Assembly: GCF_000695095.2 (NCBI RefSeq)
Contig: NZ_CP011454.1
Location: forward strand, 682,001 to 746,000
Origin: Gemmatimonas phototrophica
GTDB lineage: Bacteria > Gemmatimonadota > Gemmatimonadetes > Gemmatimonadales > Gemmatimonadaceae
DNA: 64,000 bases
Reading direction: 5' to 3'
Of the stretch, positions 16,938 to 25,371 are shown piece by piece; position 1 is the first letter of the stretch, and every line of letters starts with the position of its first letter. The notes beneath the pieces were generated by a model. It was not told the origin of the DNA. It made no database searches and saw nothing but the letters and a program-made list of their open reading frames with translations. The position numbers and the translations under genes are program-made.

Positions 16938-19004
16938 TTACAGGCCGTCGAGCAGCGAATCGTTATTCGACGTGGCGGCAATGCGCTTGATGAGCCACTC
17001 CATGCCTGCCTGCGGTGGCAGCTGGTGCAAGCCACGGCGCAGCAGATGCACTTTCTCCAACTGATCGGGACGATACAGCTTCTCCTCGCGACGCGTGCCA
17101 CTGGTGGCAATGTCGAAGGCCGGGAAGATGCGGCGGTCGGCCAGTGAGCGATCAAGCTTGATCTCACAGTTGCCGGTGCCCTTGAACTCCTCGAAGATCA
17201 CGTCGTCCATGCGCGAGCCGGTTTCAACCAGCGCGGTGGCGATGATCGTGAGCGAGCCGCCGCCGTGTTGCGGTGCAATCATGCGCGCCGAGCCGAAGAA
17301 CGCCTTGGGCTTCTGCATGGCAGTGGCATCAAGGCCACCGGACATGGTACGACCGGTTCCTCGATCGACCGTGTTGTGCGCGCGGGCGAGGCGGGTGATC
17401 GAGTCGAGCACGATGACCACATCCTTCCCTTGCTCGACCAGACGCCGAGCGCGTTCCAGCGTCATCTCCGCCACTTCCACATGGCGCTTGGGCGGCATAT
17501 CGAAGCTGGAGGCCACGACTTCGCCGTACCCCCACGTGATCATCTCACTCACTTCTTCCGGCCGTTCGTCCACCAGCAGTACGAGCAGCGCGGCTTCCGG
17601 ATGATTGATGCTCACGCCTTCGACAATGGCCTGCAGCAGCGTGGTCTTGCCGGCCCGGGCCGGTGCCACGATGAGCGCGCGTTGGCCGTAGCCAATGGGC
17701 GCAATGAGATCGATGGCCCGCCGCGTGAGCTCAGGGCCGGTCTTGGCCGGACGTCCGGTCTCCAACGTGAGCTTCCGGTCAGGATAACTCGCCGTGAGGG
17801 TGTTGAAGTCGGGGCGCTTTTCCAGCACAACGGGTGATCCGTCGTTGAGCTGCTGCACCTCGACCACCACAAAGCGGCCGCGATGATCCCGGCCGTACGT
17901 GACATCGAGCTTGTCGCCACGACGCAGCTGGTGCAGCCGCACCAACGCGGGGGGAACGAACGGGTCGGTGGGTTCCGGGAGGTAGCTGTTTTCCGGACGA
18001 CGCAAAAACCCTCCGTCGCGCGACGCATCAAACCACCCCGCCATCGTGCCTTCCACGGCCACCGGCGTTTGCGGCGCCCGATCAAAGCCGACATCCTGGG
18101 CGGCGCCACCTGCGGCGCCCGGGGCCCCGCCACCGCCGCCTCGACGGAAGCGGTTCCGGCCACGGCGACCATTGCGACGGTCGTTGTCGAAGCCCCCCTG
18201 ACGCTCGGGGCGCTCCGGACGATCTCCGCCAAATTCTGCCGCGGGACGCTCCGGACGTTCAACGCGCTCCGGACGCTCCGGCCGTTCCGGGCGATCGGGA
18301 CGGTCCACGCCCGGCGGACCACCCGGACGCTCGCCACGATCACGATTCCGGTGACGACCACGACGACGTCCGCCACGCTCACGACGATTGTCAAACGGGC
18401 GATCCGGACGATCGGGGCGCTCCGGGCGATCGGGGCGCTCCGTACGGTCCGGGCGCTGTTGTTCGGTGCGTTCCGGCCCATCGGTACGGTCGAAGGCCCG
18501 ATCGTACCGGTTCTGCGGCTCCTGCCGTTCGCTGCGCTCGGCGGGATCGTACACCGGTGGCACATAGCGCTCAGCCCGGAATTCCGGGGCGGCCGGCGGC
18601 CGGGGCTCGTTGCGCGGCTCCGGTGTGGTCTCGGGGCGCGGCTCCGTACGGGTCTCGCTCCGTGGCTCAGCGGCGTCGCTGCCGGCCACTCGCCGAGGGG
18701 TGCCACGCGCGGGGCGGCGTTCGCGAACCTCGGCGCGGGGCGCGTCCGGGGCAGGGGTGGGGGCGGGGGAAGGGGCGGCGGCGGCAGGCGGTGCCGCGTC
18801 GATAGCGTCGCCCTTCGGCTTTCGCGGAGCGCGCGGCCGACGGGGCTTGGCGCCCTCGTCGACGGCTTCGGCCTTGGCGGCCGGCGCGGGTTTTTCGATC
18901 TTTGCGCGCTTCACCGGCGCGTCAAGATACGGATTGTCGTCCCCAGCGATCTCGGGGTTCGGCTGCGTACGCGGCCGGCGGGCTGGACGTTTCGGTTCGG
19001 TCAT
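16938..19004 (-). CDS. rho: Transcription termination factor Rho with long disordered N-terminus
   Basis: Hexameric RNA-dependent ATPase that ends transcription. The C-terminal 360 residues are canonical: a cold-shock-like RNA-binding domain (from about 325, GTMAGWFDASRDGGFLRR), the Walker A loop ARAGKTTLL with Lys 453, the VLLVDERPEEV segment, and the Q/R-loop region with MSGGLDATAMQKPKAFFG. The first 320 residues are low-complexity Pro/Arg/Ala/Glu with many D/E-R-P repeats and RGG-like patches. I do not see the usual N-terminal helical bundle. The total is 688 residues versus about 420 in E. coli. It is followed by a strong terminator and preceded by a 450-base structured region. Confidence 0.95.
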   Translation of the reverse strand: MTEPKRPARRPRTQPNPEIAGDDNPYLDAPVKRAKIEKPAPAAKAEAVDEGAKPRRPRAPRKPKGDAIDAAPPAAAAPSPAPTPAPDAPRAEVRERRPARGTPRRVAGSDAAEPRSETRTEPRPETTPEPRNEPRPPAAPEFRAERYVPPVYDPAERSERQEPQNRYDRAFDRTDGPERTEQQRPDRTERPDRPERPDRPDRPFDNRRERGGRRRGRHRNRDRGERPGGPPGVDRPDRPERPERPERVERPERPAAEFGGDRPERPERQGGFDNDRRNGRRGRNRFRRGGGGGAPGAAGGAAQDVGFDRAPQTPVAVEGTMAGWFDASRDGGFLRRPENSYLPEPTDPFVPPALVRLHQLRRGDKLDVTYGRDHRGRFVVVEVQQLNDGSPVVLEKRPDFNTLTASYPDRKLTLETGRPAKTGPELTRRAIDLIAPIGYGQRALIVAPARAGKTTLLQAIVEGVSINHPEAALLVLLVDERPEEVSEMITWGYGEVVASSFDMPPKRHVEVAEMTLERARRLVEQGKDVVIVLDSITRLARAHNTVDRGTGRTMSGGLDATAMQKPKAFFGSARMIAPQHGGGSLTIIATALVETGSRMDDVIFEEFKGTGNCEIKLDRSLADRRIFPAFDIATSGTRREEKLYRPDQLEKVHLLRRGLHQLPPQAGMEWLIKRIAATSNNDSLLDGL

Positions 19005-19457
19005 TCGACTACTGCGAGTGGTACTGGGCGCTCATGTCCGATCGGACCGAGCACGGCTCTCGCCTACGCTGCAAATCGCAGCGCAGGGCGAAGCCTGAGG
19101 GACGGACCCGCGAACGGGTCGCGAAGCGCGGAAGCGCAGAGTGATGCGGGCTGCTGGGGGACGGAATTGTGCCGTCACACTGCCGGATACACGCAGGCGG
19201 GCATCCGGTACCGCTGAGGGGAACGCGCGGAGGTCATGCCTCCGGTCTCTCGAAAGGGCCGATGTTCGGCTCAACCGCAGCGCGTCATTGCAAGGCGCCG
19301 CAGCACAGAACGTCCTCCGAGTTCCTGTGAGTATTACGAGGCAAGGCCAATCGCGCAACCCTTTGGGGGGAGTTGGAGTTCATGGAATGACGGGAATGTT
19401 ACGGTTTCCCCTGCATATTCCCGGCCGCCCCATTCCGGCCCCTTCTAGTTTTCCCCC
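19005..19457. other. Structured 450-base divergent region upstream of rho
   Basis: No credible gene. The region is rich in stable hairpins: 19068-19082 (5-bp stem), 19105-19120 (6-bp stem, four-base loop), 19160-19176, 19183-19208 (6-bp stem) and 19229-19243 (5-bp stem). It separates rho (minus) from the TPR gene (plus) and may hold a long rho leader, an independent small RNA, or both. I checked for RNase P, tmRNA, SRP and 6S signatures and found none of their conserved cores. Confidence 0.45.
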
Positions 19458-20051
19458 ATGATTGCACCCCTCTCTGACTTGCCGGCGGCCCTCGCTGACG
19501 CCGTCGCCGCCTACGAAGCCTCCGGCAACATCGGTGGCCTCATGGAGCGCCTCCATCATATCCGTGATGGCGCCACCCCCGATGCCCTCGTGGCCGCCAC
19601 CGAGCCGTGGCTGCATATGCCCGAGGTGGCTGGCCCTCTTTATGAACGCATCGTTGACCATCAGCCCAACAATGCCCGGGCCCTGGTCATTCTGGCCAAC
19701 GCCTATTGGCTCTCCGGTCGCGGCCCCGAAGTCGTGGGGGAACTCGCCTCCCGCGCCCTCTCCGCCGACCCTGATAACCGCGGCGCCTGGCACATGTGGG
19801 CCCTTACGGAAGGCAATCAGCGCGATCGGACCATCCGCTGGCTGCAGGTCACGCAGCGCTTCCCCGACGACATGCTCGCCAAGGCCGCGCTCGCCGATAA
19901 CGCCGCGTCACTCGCCGCCGCCGAACATGACCGCGAAGCACTCGACCTGGCCATTGGCGCCTACGAAGAGCTCTGGAACAACTCCCCCACCGAGCAGCAG
20001 CGCGCCGCCCTCGAGACGGCGCTCAACACACTCCGCAACTACCAGTTCTGA
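19458..20051 (+). CDS. TPR-like protein
   Basis: A 197-residue, Ala-rich, helical cytoplasmic protein without signal or membrane segments. The middle (PNNARALVILANAYWLSG... ADPDNRGAWHMWALTEGN) has the spacing of two tetratricopeptide repeats, so a protein-binding scaffold role is likely. It ends eight bases before the next gene, forming a two-gene unit with the AhpD-like protein. No specific partner can be named. Confidence 0.7.
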   Translation: MIAPLSDLPAALADAVAAYEASGNIGGLMERLHHIRDGATPDALVAATEPWLHMPEVAGPLYERIVDHQPNNARALVILANAYWLSGRGPEVVGELASRALSADPDNRGAWHMWALTEGNQRDRTIRWLQVTQRFPDDMLAKAALADNAASLAAAEHDREALDLAIGAYEELWNNSPTEQQRAALETALNTLRNYQF

Positions 20052-20058
20052 GTCCCTG

Positions 20059-20469
20059 ATGTCCGATACCACTGCCGGCGGCCCCCCGCACGACCACTCC
20101 ACTGGTCCCGAAAGCGCCGCCCTCGCGGAGTTCCGTCAGTTTCGCGAGCGCATGAACACCCGCATCCTCGGCGAAAACAATCTCGTCATCAATCGCTTCT
20201 TCAATCTCGACGGCCGCGCCTACGAAGGCGGCGCGCTGTCCGTCAAGACGAAAGAGTTGCTCGGGCTGGTGGCGTCACTCGTCTTGCGCTGCGATGACTG
20301 CATCACCTACCACATCGTGCGCTGCGCCGAAGAAGGTGTGAGCCGCGACGAAATCTTCGAGACGCTCAGCATCGGCCTCATCGTGGGCGGCAGCATCGTC
20401 ATTCCGCATCTCCGCCGCGCCGTCGACCGGTGGGATGATTGCGAGCGGATGCGACAGGCGCAGGCGTAA
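20059..20469 (+). CDS. AhpD/carboxymuconolactone decarboxylase-family protein
   Basis: A 136-residue helical protein of the CMD fold. The redox motif is intact: RCDDCITYH (CxxC followed by His), as in AhpD-type disulfide reductases/peroxidases; decarboxylases of the fold lack the CxxC. The rest (LSVKTKELLGLVASLVL, EIFETLSIGLIVGGSIVIPH) matches the family core. It probably acts in peroxide or thiol stress defence; the substrate is unknown. ATG 20059 follows the TPR gene by seven bases. Confidence 0.85.
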   Translation: MSDTTAGGPPHDHSTGPESAALAEFRQFRERMNTRILGENNLVINRFFNLDGRAYEGGALSVKTKELLGLVASLVLRCDDCITYHIVRCAEEGVSRDEIFETLSIGLIVGGSIVIPHLRRAVDRWDDCERMRQAQA

Positions 20470-20537
20470 GCGAACGGACTGCTGAACAGCCGTCGGAAGC
20501 AGGGAGAAGACATCCGACGCAAGGCAAATGGGGGCAG

Positions 20538-21653
20538 CTACGGCTTCGCCACCGTCTTCGGATTCCCATCCGACACGAACCGCGCCCACTTTCCGCTGGC
20601 CTTGTCCATTTCGTTCAGCGTCGTCGTCAGCTTCGTGCCGCCCTGCAGCGGCACGCGCGGCAACGCCTTCGGATTGAACTGCGGATCGAACGGGCTGCGG
20701 GCCGGTCCACCGGCCACTTCAAACACGGCCTCGTGGCTGTACACCACGGACCGCTTCCCTTTCTTGTCGTACCACGAGCCGCGCAGCGTGAGCGCCCGGT
20801 TCTTGGGCCACAAGCCGTACGGCAGCGCCATGCCGCGCACCTTGTAGCCGGGTACGGCACTGTCAATCGCCATCGCGCCCCGCGCAAACTGCTCCTGCAC
20901 CACGGCGTCGGGATACTTGCTGAGCTTCGCATGCCACAGCGTGTGATTGCACAGCTCGAAGCCCTGCTTCACCAGAAACTGGACCTTGGGGAAGCGCCAT
21001 TCCGTCTTTTGCCCCTGAATACCCTTGTCGCCAAAAAAGGCGTGCCCCGCCTCGGCGGCGGGGAGCATGCAGAACAATCCCTTGGCCTTCCAGTCGGGGT
21101 GGGTCTTGAGGAAGTCCATCAGAATGCCCACCGCACTCGTGGGGTCCACCACCAGCTGCCCGTTGCGCTCGAGATAGCGAAACTGACTGGGCGAGGCATC
21201 GTCGAACGTGAACAGCACCGGGGTCTTGCCGGCCGGCACATCGAACGTCTTGTCGAGAATCTCCGACAGATTCACCGGGACGTAGCCGCGGGCATGCAGT
21301 TCGGCGAGCTCGGCCCGGAAACGCTCGCGCGACACCTTGTACGAACCGTCCGCTTCCCCGACTTGATGCCACTCCACAATGGGGAAACGGCCGAGCTCGT
21401 TTGGGGTGCGTGGTCCAGTGGGGGACGAGGCCGTCCCGGCCGACACTCCCGACAGGGCGTTGGGGGGCACCTTGGACGGTGAGGCGGGGGGCTGCTTGGC
21501 ACTTTCCCCCCGCTCGACTCGTACGAATGGGAGCGCTGCCGCCGGCCAGGCAAGAACGGACGACAGCGCGACAACCGCGGCCACCCTCCGCGGTGTCTTG
21601 GATGGCAGGGCCCGAAGGGTGAAACGGAACACGATGTTGGTCTGGCTGGCCAT
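20538..21653 (-). CDS. Secreted polysaccharide deacetylase
   Basis: Carbohydrate esterase 4-like protein of 371 residues that removes acetyl groups from a surface or wall polysaccharide. From ATG 21653 there is a signal peptide or anchor (about residues 20-42, VAAVVALSSVLAWPAAALP) and a Pro/Ser linker. The NodB-like domain follows: VLFTFDDASPSQF carries the catalytic/metal Asp pair and FELCNHTLWH the HxxxH-type metal site. The C-terminal motif is unusual for chitin deacetylases, so the substrate is open. Its start lies 40 bases from the divergent class A PBP gene, which suggests shared control of envelope genes. Confidence 0.85.
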   Translation of the reverse strand: MASQTNIVFRFTLRALPSKTPRRVAAVVALSSVLAWPAAALPFVRVERGESAKQPPASPSKVPPNALSGVSAGTASSPTGPRTPNELGRFPIVEWHQVGEADGSYKVSRERFRAELAELHARGYVPVNLSEILDKTFDVPAGKTPVLFTFDDASPSQFRYLERNGQLVVDPTSAVGILMDFLKTHPDWKAKGLFCMLPAAEAGHAFFGDKGIQGQKTEWRFPKVQFLVKQGFELCNHTLWHAKLSKYPDAVVQEQFARGAMAIDSAVPGYKVRGMALPYGLWPKNRALTLRGSWYDKKGKRSVVYSHEAVFEVAGGPARSPFDPQFNPKALPRVPLQGGTKLTTTLNEMDKASGKWARFVSDGNPKTVAKP

Positions 21654-21692
21654 GAGGCAGTGGCGGCGATCGACGGCGGAGAACGACAAGCG

Positions 21693-24077
21693 ATGAGTGA
21701 TCAACCTAACGAGTCCAGGGAGCCACTTGCGGCTTCCGTGAGTGCGCCCGCACCATCGGCGCGCCCACGGTGGCGCTTGCGTGCGCCCCGGCTTGGCAAG
21801 GTGTTGCTGTACGGTGTGGCGGCTGCCATTGCCGGCGCCCTGATCACGACGTCGTGGTGGTGGAGTTGCGGATGGCAATCGTGCCCCACGCCGCAGCAAT
21901 TGCAGGCCTGGCGCCCCACCGAAGGTGGTACGCTGCTGGCCCGCGATAGTGCCTTTGTCAGTGCCCTCTCACCGGTACGTCGGGTCAACGTGCCGCTATC
22001 GCGCGTGCCGCGGCATGTCACCGCGGCCTTCATTGCCGTGGAAGATCGTCGCTTTCACGAGCATCACGGTGTGGATTGGTATGGCGTCGCCCGTGCCATG
22101 GTCAGCAACGTACGGGCCGGTGGCGTACGCGAAGGCGCGAGCACTATCACCATGCAGCTCGCCCGCAACGTCTTTCTCGGCAACCGCGCCGCCGAACGCA
22201 GCTTCGGCCGCAAGTTTCTCGAATGGCGATACGCCGGCTTGCTCGAAGCCGCACTCAGCAAAGACGATATTCTCGAGCGCTACCTCAACGCCATTTATCT
22301 TGGCAACGGCGTGTATGGCGTTGAAGCGGCCAGCCGTGATCTGTTTGGCAAAAGCATCGCCGAGGTCACGCTAAGCGAAGCGGCCATGCTGGCAGGGCTG
22401 CCCAAGGCCCCGTCAAGCTATTCCCCGCGCAACAGTCGCAAGCGGGCGCTTGCGCGCCGGGCGATCGTGTTTGGTGTGCTCGAGCGTGAACGAATAGCCG
22501 ATGCCGGCACCATTGAGGCGGCACGGCGCGCTCCGTTCAAGATTGCCAAACGCGAATTCGTTCCTACCCGTCCAGTCGATTCCTGGGCGGTGGAAGCGGT
22601 ACGCGTGGTGCTCGATTCCCTGCGCACGGCTGGCGTGATTCCGCGCGCTCTCAACGACGCCCAGCTGCGCGTCTGGACCACCATCGATCGCCGGGCCCAA
22701 TTGAGCGCCGAACGCGCCATCGCCGCTGGCGCAGCCGCCATCGATGACGAACGCCGCTGGGGTGGTTTTGACGTCCGCGGTGAAAATCGCACACAGGGCG
22801 CTCTGGTCGCTCTCGATCCCATGAATGGCGCCGTACGCGCCATTGTGGGTGGGCGTCGCGTCGAGCGCAAAGGCTTCAATCGTGCACTCCGCGCTCAGCG
22901 GCAACCGGGCTCCACCTTCAAACCGTTCGTCTACGCCGCGGCGCTGCAGCAGGGCTTTACTCCCGCCACCATGGTGGAGGACCAGCCGGTGGAAATTGAC
23001 ACGGGCAACGATGTCTGGCGCCCGTCCAACTACGGCGACAGCTACTCCGGTCGCATCACGCTGCGTGATGCGCTCAACCGCTCGGCCAACGCGGCAACTG
23101 TGCGCGTGAGTCGTGATGTGGGGGTCGCGAAAATTGCGGCACTCGCGCGGGCGCAGGGCATTACCAGTGACTTGCCGATCGTGCCGGCCTTGGCGCTCGG
23201 TGCCGCGTCAGTGACCCCCATGGAGATCACAACGGCCTACGCGGCCTTCGCCAACGGCGGCGCACGCGTGGTGCCCTATCTCATCGACAAAGTTGAAGAT
23301 CCGTTCGGGCGGGTGCTGTGGCAGGCCCCTCCGCGTCGCAACCGAACCGTGCTCGCCGCCACCGACGCGTTTCTCGTCACCTCATTGCTGCAGAGTGTGG
23401 TGGATCGTGGTACCGGACGTCCGGTACGCGACGCAGGCGTTCGCGGACCAGTGGCCGGGAAAACCGGGACGACCAACGACGGCGCTGATGTCTGGTTTGT
23501 GGGCTATACCCCCTCGCTGGTCGCGAGTGTCTGGCTGGGCGCCGATCGCCCGCAGCCACTGGGCTGGAACGCCAGCGGCGGCCGACTGGCGGCACCGGTG
23601 TGGGCGCGTTTTCTGCGCGATGGGTGGCGCAGTCCGGAGGAAGATATTGCCTGGACGGCTCCCGCCGGCATTGAGACCAAGCAGATCGATGTCGGCACCG
23701 GCAAGCTGGCGAGCGACTGGTGTGGTCCCTCGCGTCGCGAGTTCTTCAAGACCGGCACCATGCCCACCACGTCGTGCGAAAACGAAGTGACGTGGGCCAT
23801 GCGTGACGCGGAACCGCCGGATTGGCACGAAGACACCGACGGTACCGGTACTGTGGATCCGGAAATGCTGGGGAACGCGGTTGAGGCAGTGCTGGAAGCC
23901 ACACAGGCCAACGAACAGCTGCGCGCCGTCTCAGGGCGCGTGATGCGCGAAATCCGTCGCGCCGCCGAACGCGAACGTCAAAGCATCGAACGCGATCGTC
24001 GCAACGCCGAGCGGCAGCAACGCAATCTTCCGCGTGCTCCCGCTCCGCCTGCGGCTCCAGTGCCTCCGCGCAACTAA
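21693..24077 (+). CDS. Class A penicillin-binding protein (PBP1-type)
   Basis: Bifunctional peptidoglycan synthase of 794 residues anchored by one N-terminal helix (about 32-58). The glycosyltransferase domain has EDRRFHEHHGVDW with the catalytic Glu, then GASTITMQLARN and the second Glu region ILERYLNAIYLG. The transpeptidase domain has the three penicillin-binding motifs: STFK (Ser 407, Lys 410), SAN (464-466) and KTGT (from Lys 590). A charged, Arg/Ala-rich C-terminal tail follows (about 740-794). Its stop overlaps the convergent DUF1501 stop by four bases. Confidence 0.95.
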   Translation: MSDQPNESREPLAASVSAPAPSARPRWRLRAPRLGKVLLYGVAAAIAGALITTSWWWSCGWQSCPTPQQLQAWRPTEGGTLLARDSAFVSALSPVRRVNVPLSRVPRHVTAAFIAVEDRRFHEHHGVDWYGVARAMVSNVRAGGVREGASTITMQLARNVFLGNRAAERSFGRKFLEWRYAGLLEAALSKDDILERYLNAIYLGNGVYGVEAASRDLFGKSIAEVTLSEAAMLAGLPKAPSSYSPRNSRKRALARRAIVFGVLERERIADAGTIEAARRAPFKIAKREFVPTRPVDSWAVEAVRVVLDSLRTAGVIPRALNDAQLRVWTTIDRRAQLSAERAIAAGAAAIDDERRWGGFDVRGENRTQGALVALDPMNGAVRAIVGGRRVERKGFNRALRAQRQPGSTFKPFVYAAALQQGFTPATMVEDQPVEIDTGNDVWRPSNYGDSYSGRITLRDALNRSANAATVRVSRDVGVAKIAALARAQGITSDLPIVPALALGAASVTPMEITTAYAAFANGGARVVPYLIDKVEDPFGRVLWQAPPRRNRTVLAATDAFLVTSLLQSVVDRGTGRPVRDAGVRGPVAGKTGTTNDGADVWFVGYTPSLVASVWLGADRPQPLGWNASGGRLAAPVWARFLRDGWRSPEEDIAWTAPAGIETKQIDVGTGKLASDWCGPSRREFFKTGTMPTTSCENEVTWAMRDAEPPDWHEDTDGTGTVDPEMLGNAVEAVLEATQANEQLRAVSGRVMREIRRAAERERQSIERDRRNAERQQRNLPRAPAPPAAPVPPRN

Positions 24078-25348
24078 CCCAGCACGCCGAGCCAGTCTTT
24101 CGCGCTCCCCGTGTAACCGGGGAACATCGTCGAGGTATCGGTTGCGCCGAGATGTTTGTTGGCGATCTCGGAGAACACCGCACGGAAGTCGGTCGTGAGC
24201 GCCAGGTCGCGCCCTTCGTACAACTGCTCGGGGGCGAGCCCGGGCCACCGGCCGTGCACCTTGCGCGCGCTCCCCAGCGCACCGCCCAGCACGAACATCG
24301 CGCCTGCGTGGCCATGATCGGTGCCCCCGGTGCCGTTCTGTCGCACCGTGCGCCCAAACTCCGAGCAGGTGAGAATCACCACGTCGCCCATGCGATCGCC
24401 AAGATCGGTGACCAGCGCGGCAATGGCGTCGCTGAAATCGCGGAGCCGGTTGGCCAGTTGCCCCTGCGCGCCCCCCTGATTCACGTGCGTATCCCAGCCG
24501 CCCACGTCGGCAAACGCCACTTCCAGCCCCACGCCCGCCTTGATGAGCTGCGCAATCTGGAGCAGGCGCTGACCGAACGGTGACCGCGGGTACGCCGCGC
24601 CCGCGGCTGGCTTGTATTGCAGCGGGTTGGCCGCGCGCAGCACTTTCAGCGCTTCAAACATGTCGCTGCCGCTGCCGTGAATGAGATCGGCGTTGCCCGT
24701 GCGGTACAATGCTTCCAGGCGCTTCTCCGCGTCGCCGCCATTCGTGCGAATGGAGAACTCCTCAATGGCGTTCATCGCCACCACGGGAGAACTCCCCTCC
24801 AGAATGCGCGGTGTTTGCGCTGACATGGCGACCGCGCGAAAGGGACTGGTGGCAGCGCCGGGTGCACACGATTCGCAGGTGCCCTTGACGGCGAGATAAC
24901 GATTGAGCCAGCCATCGGTGGTGCCTTTGCGGTCGGGCGTGCCGGTCTCCATGTAGTCCTGCGCATCGAAGTGCGAGCGTGTGGCACTGGGACTCCCCAC
25001 CGCATGCACCGGGGCCAGCAGCCCGCGGTCCCAGAGGGGTTTGAGGCTGGCCATGGCCGGATGCAGGCCAAAGTACCCGTCCAGATCAATGGCGCCGCCG
25101 GTGCCGTTGCCACGCGCTGGCGAGGGAATGGCGAGCTGCGGACGTGCGGCGTAATAGCCGCGGTCACCGAATGGCACGAGCACGTTGAGCGCGTCGGCTG
25201 CTCCGCGTTGAAACAGCACAATGAGCGTCTTGCCGCGGGCGGCGCGCGGCAAATCCATGGCCAGTGCGGTGCGACGCAAAAAGCTGGGCGAGAGCCCAAG
25301 GGTGAGCAGTGATAACGCACCGCCCTTCAGAAATACGCGACGATCCAT
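24074..25348 (-). CDS. Tat-exported DUF1501 protein
   Basis: A 424-residue protein beginning MDRRVFLKGGALSLLTLGLS, a twin-arginine signal for export in the folded state. The body matches the DUF1501 family, related to the alkaline phosphatase/sulfatase fold: LIVLFQRGAADALNVLVP, GGWDTHVNQGG and TCSEFGRTVRQNGTGGTDHG. These carry the His/Asp residues expected of a metal site. The activity has not been defined for the family, as far as I know. It lies 23 bases after the DUF1800 gene, the usual genetic partner of DUF1501, and the two probably act together in the periplasm or at the surface. Confidence 0.9.
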   Translation of the reverse strand: MDRRVFLKGGALSLLTLGLSPSFLRRTALAMDLPRAARGKTLIVLFQRGAADALNVLVPFGDRGYYAARPQLAIPSPARGNGTGGAIDLDGYFGLHPAMASLKPLWDRGLLAPVHAVGSPSATRSHFDAQDYMETGTPDRKGTTDGWLNRYLAVKGTCESCAPGAATSPFRAVAMSAQTPRILEGSSPVVAMNAIEEFSIRTNGGDAEKRLEALYRTGNADLIHGSGSDMFEALKVLRAANPLQYKPAAGAAYPRSPFGQRLLQIAQLIKAGVGLEVAFADVGGWDTHVNQGGAQGQLANRLRDFSDAIAALVTDLGDRMGDVVILTCSEFGRTVRQNGTGGTDHGHAGAMFVLGGALGSARKVHGRWPGLAPEQLYEGRDLALTTDFRAVFSEIANKHLGATDTSTMFPGYTGSAKDWLGVLG

Positions 25349-25371
25349 GAGTCAGGTCTCCGTAGCGGTGG

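Noticed and set aside
17883-19217. 444-codon plus-strand frame opposite the rho N-terminus
   Set aside because: Produced by the repetitive Arg/Pro codons of rho read backwards; no homology visible.
19005-19457. RNase P RNA, tmRNA, SRP RNA or 6S RNA
   Set aside because: None of their conserved cores (such as GAGGAAAGTCC or GGTC-GGAA-GCAGC) is present on either strand.
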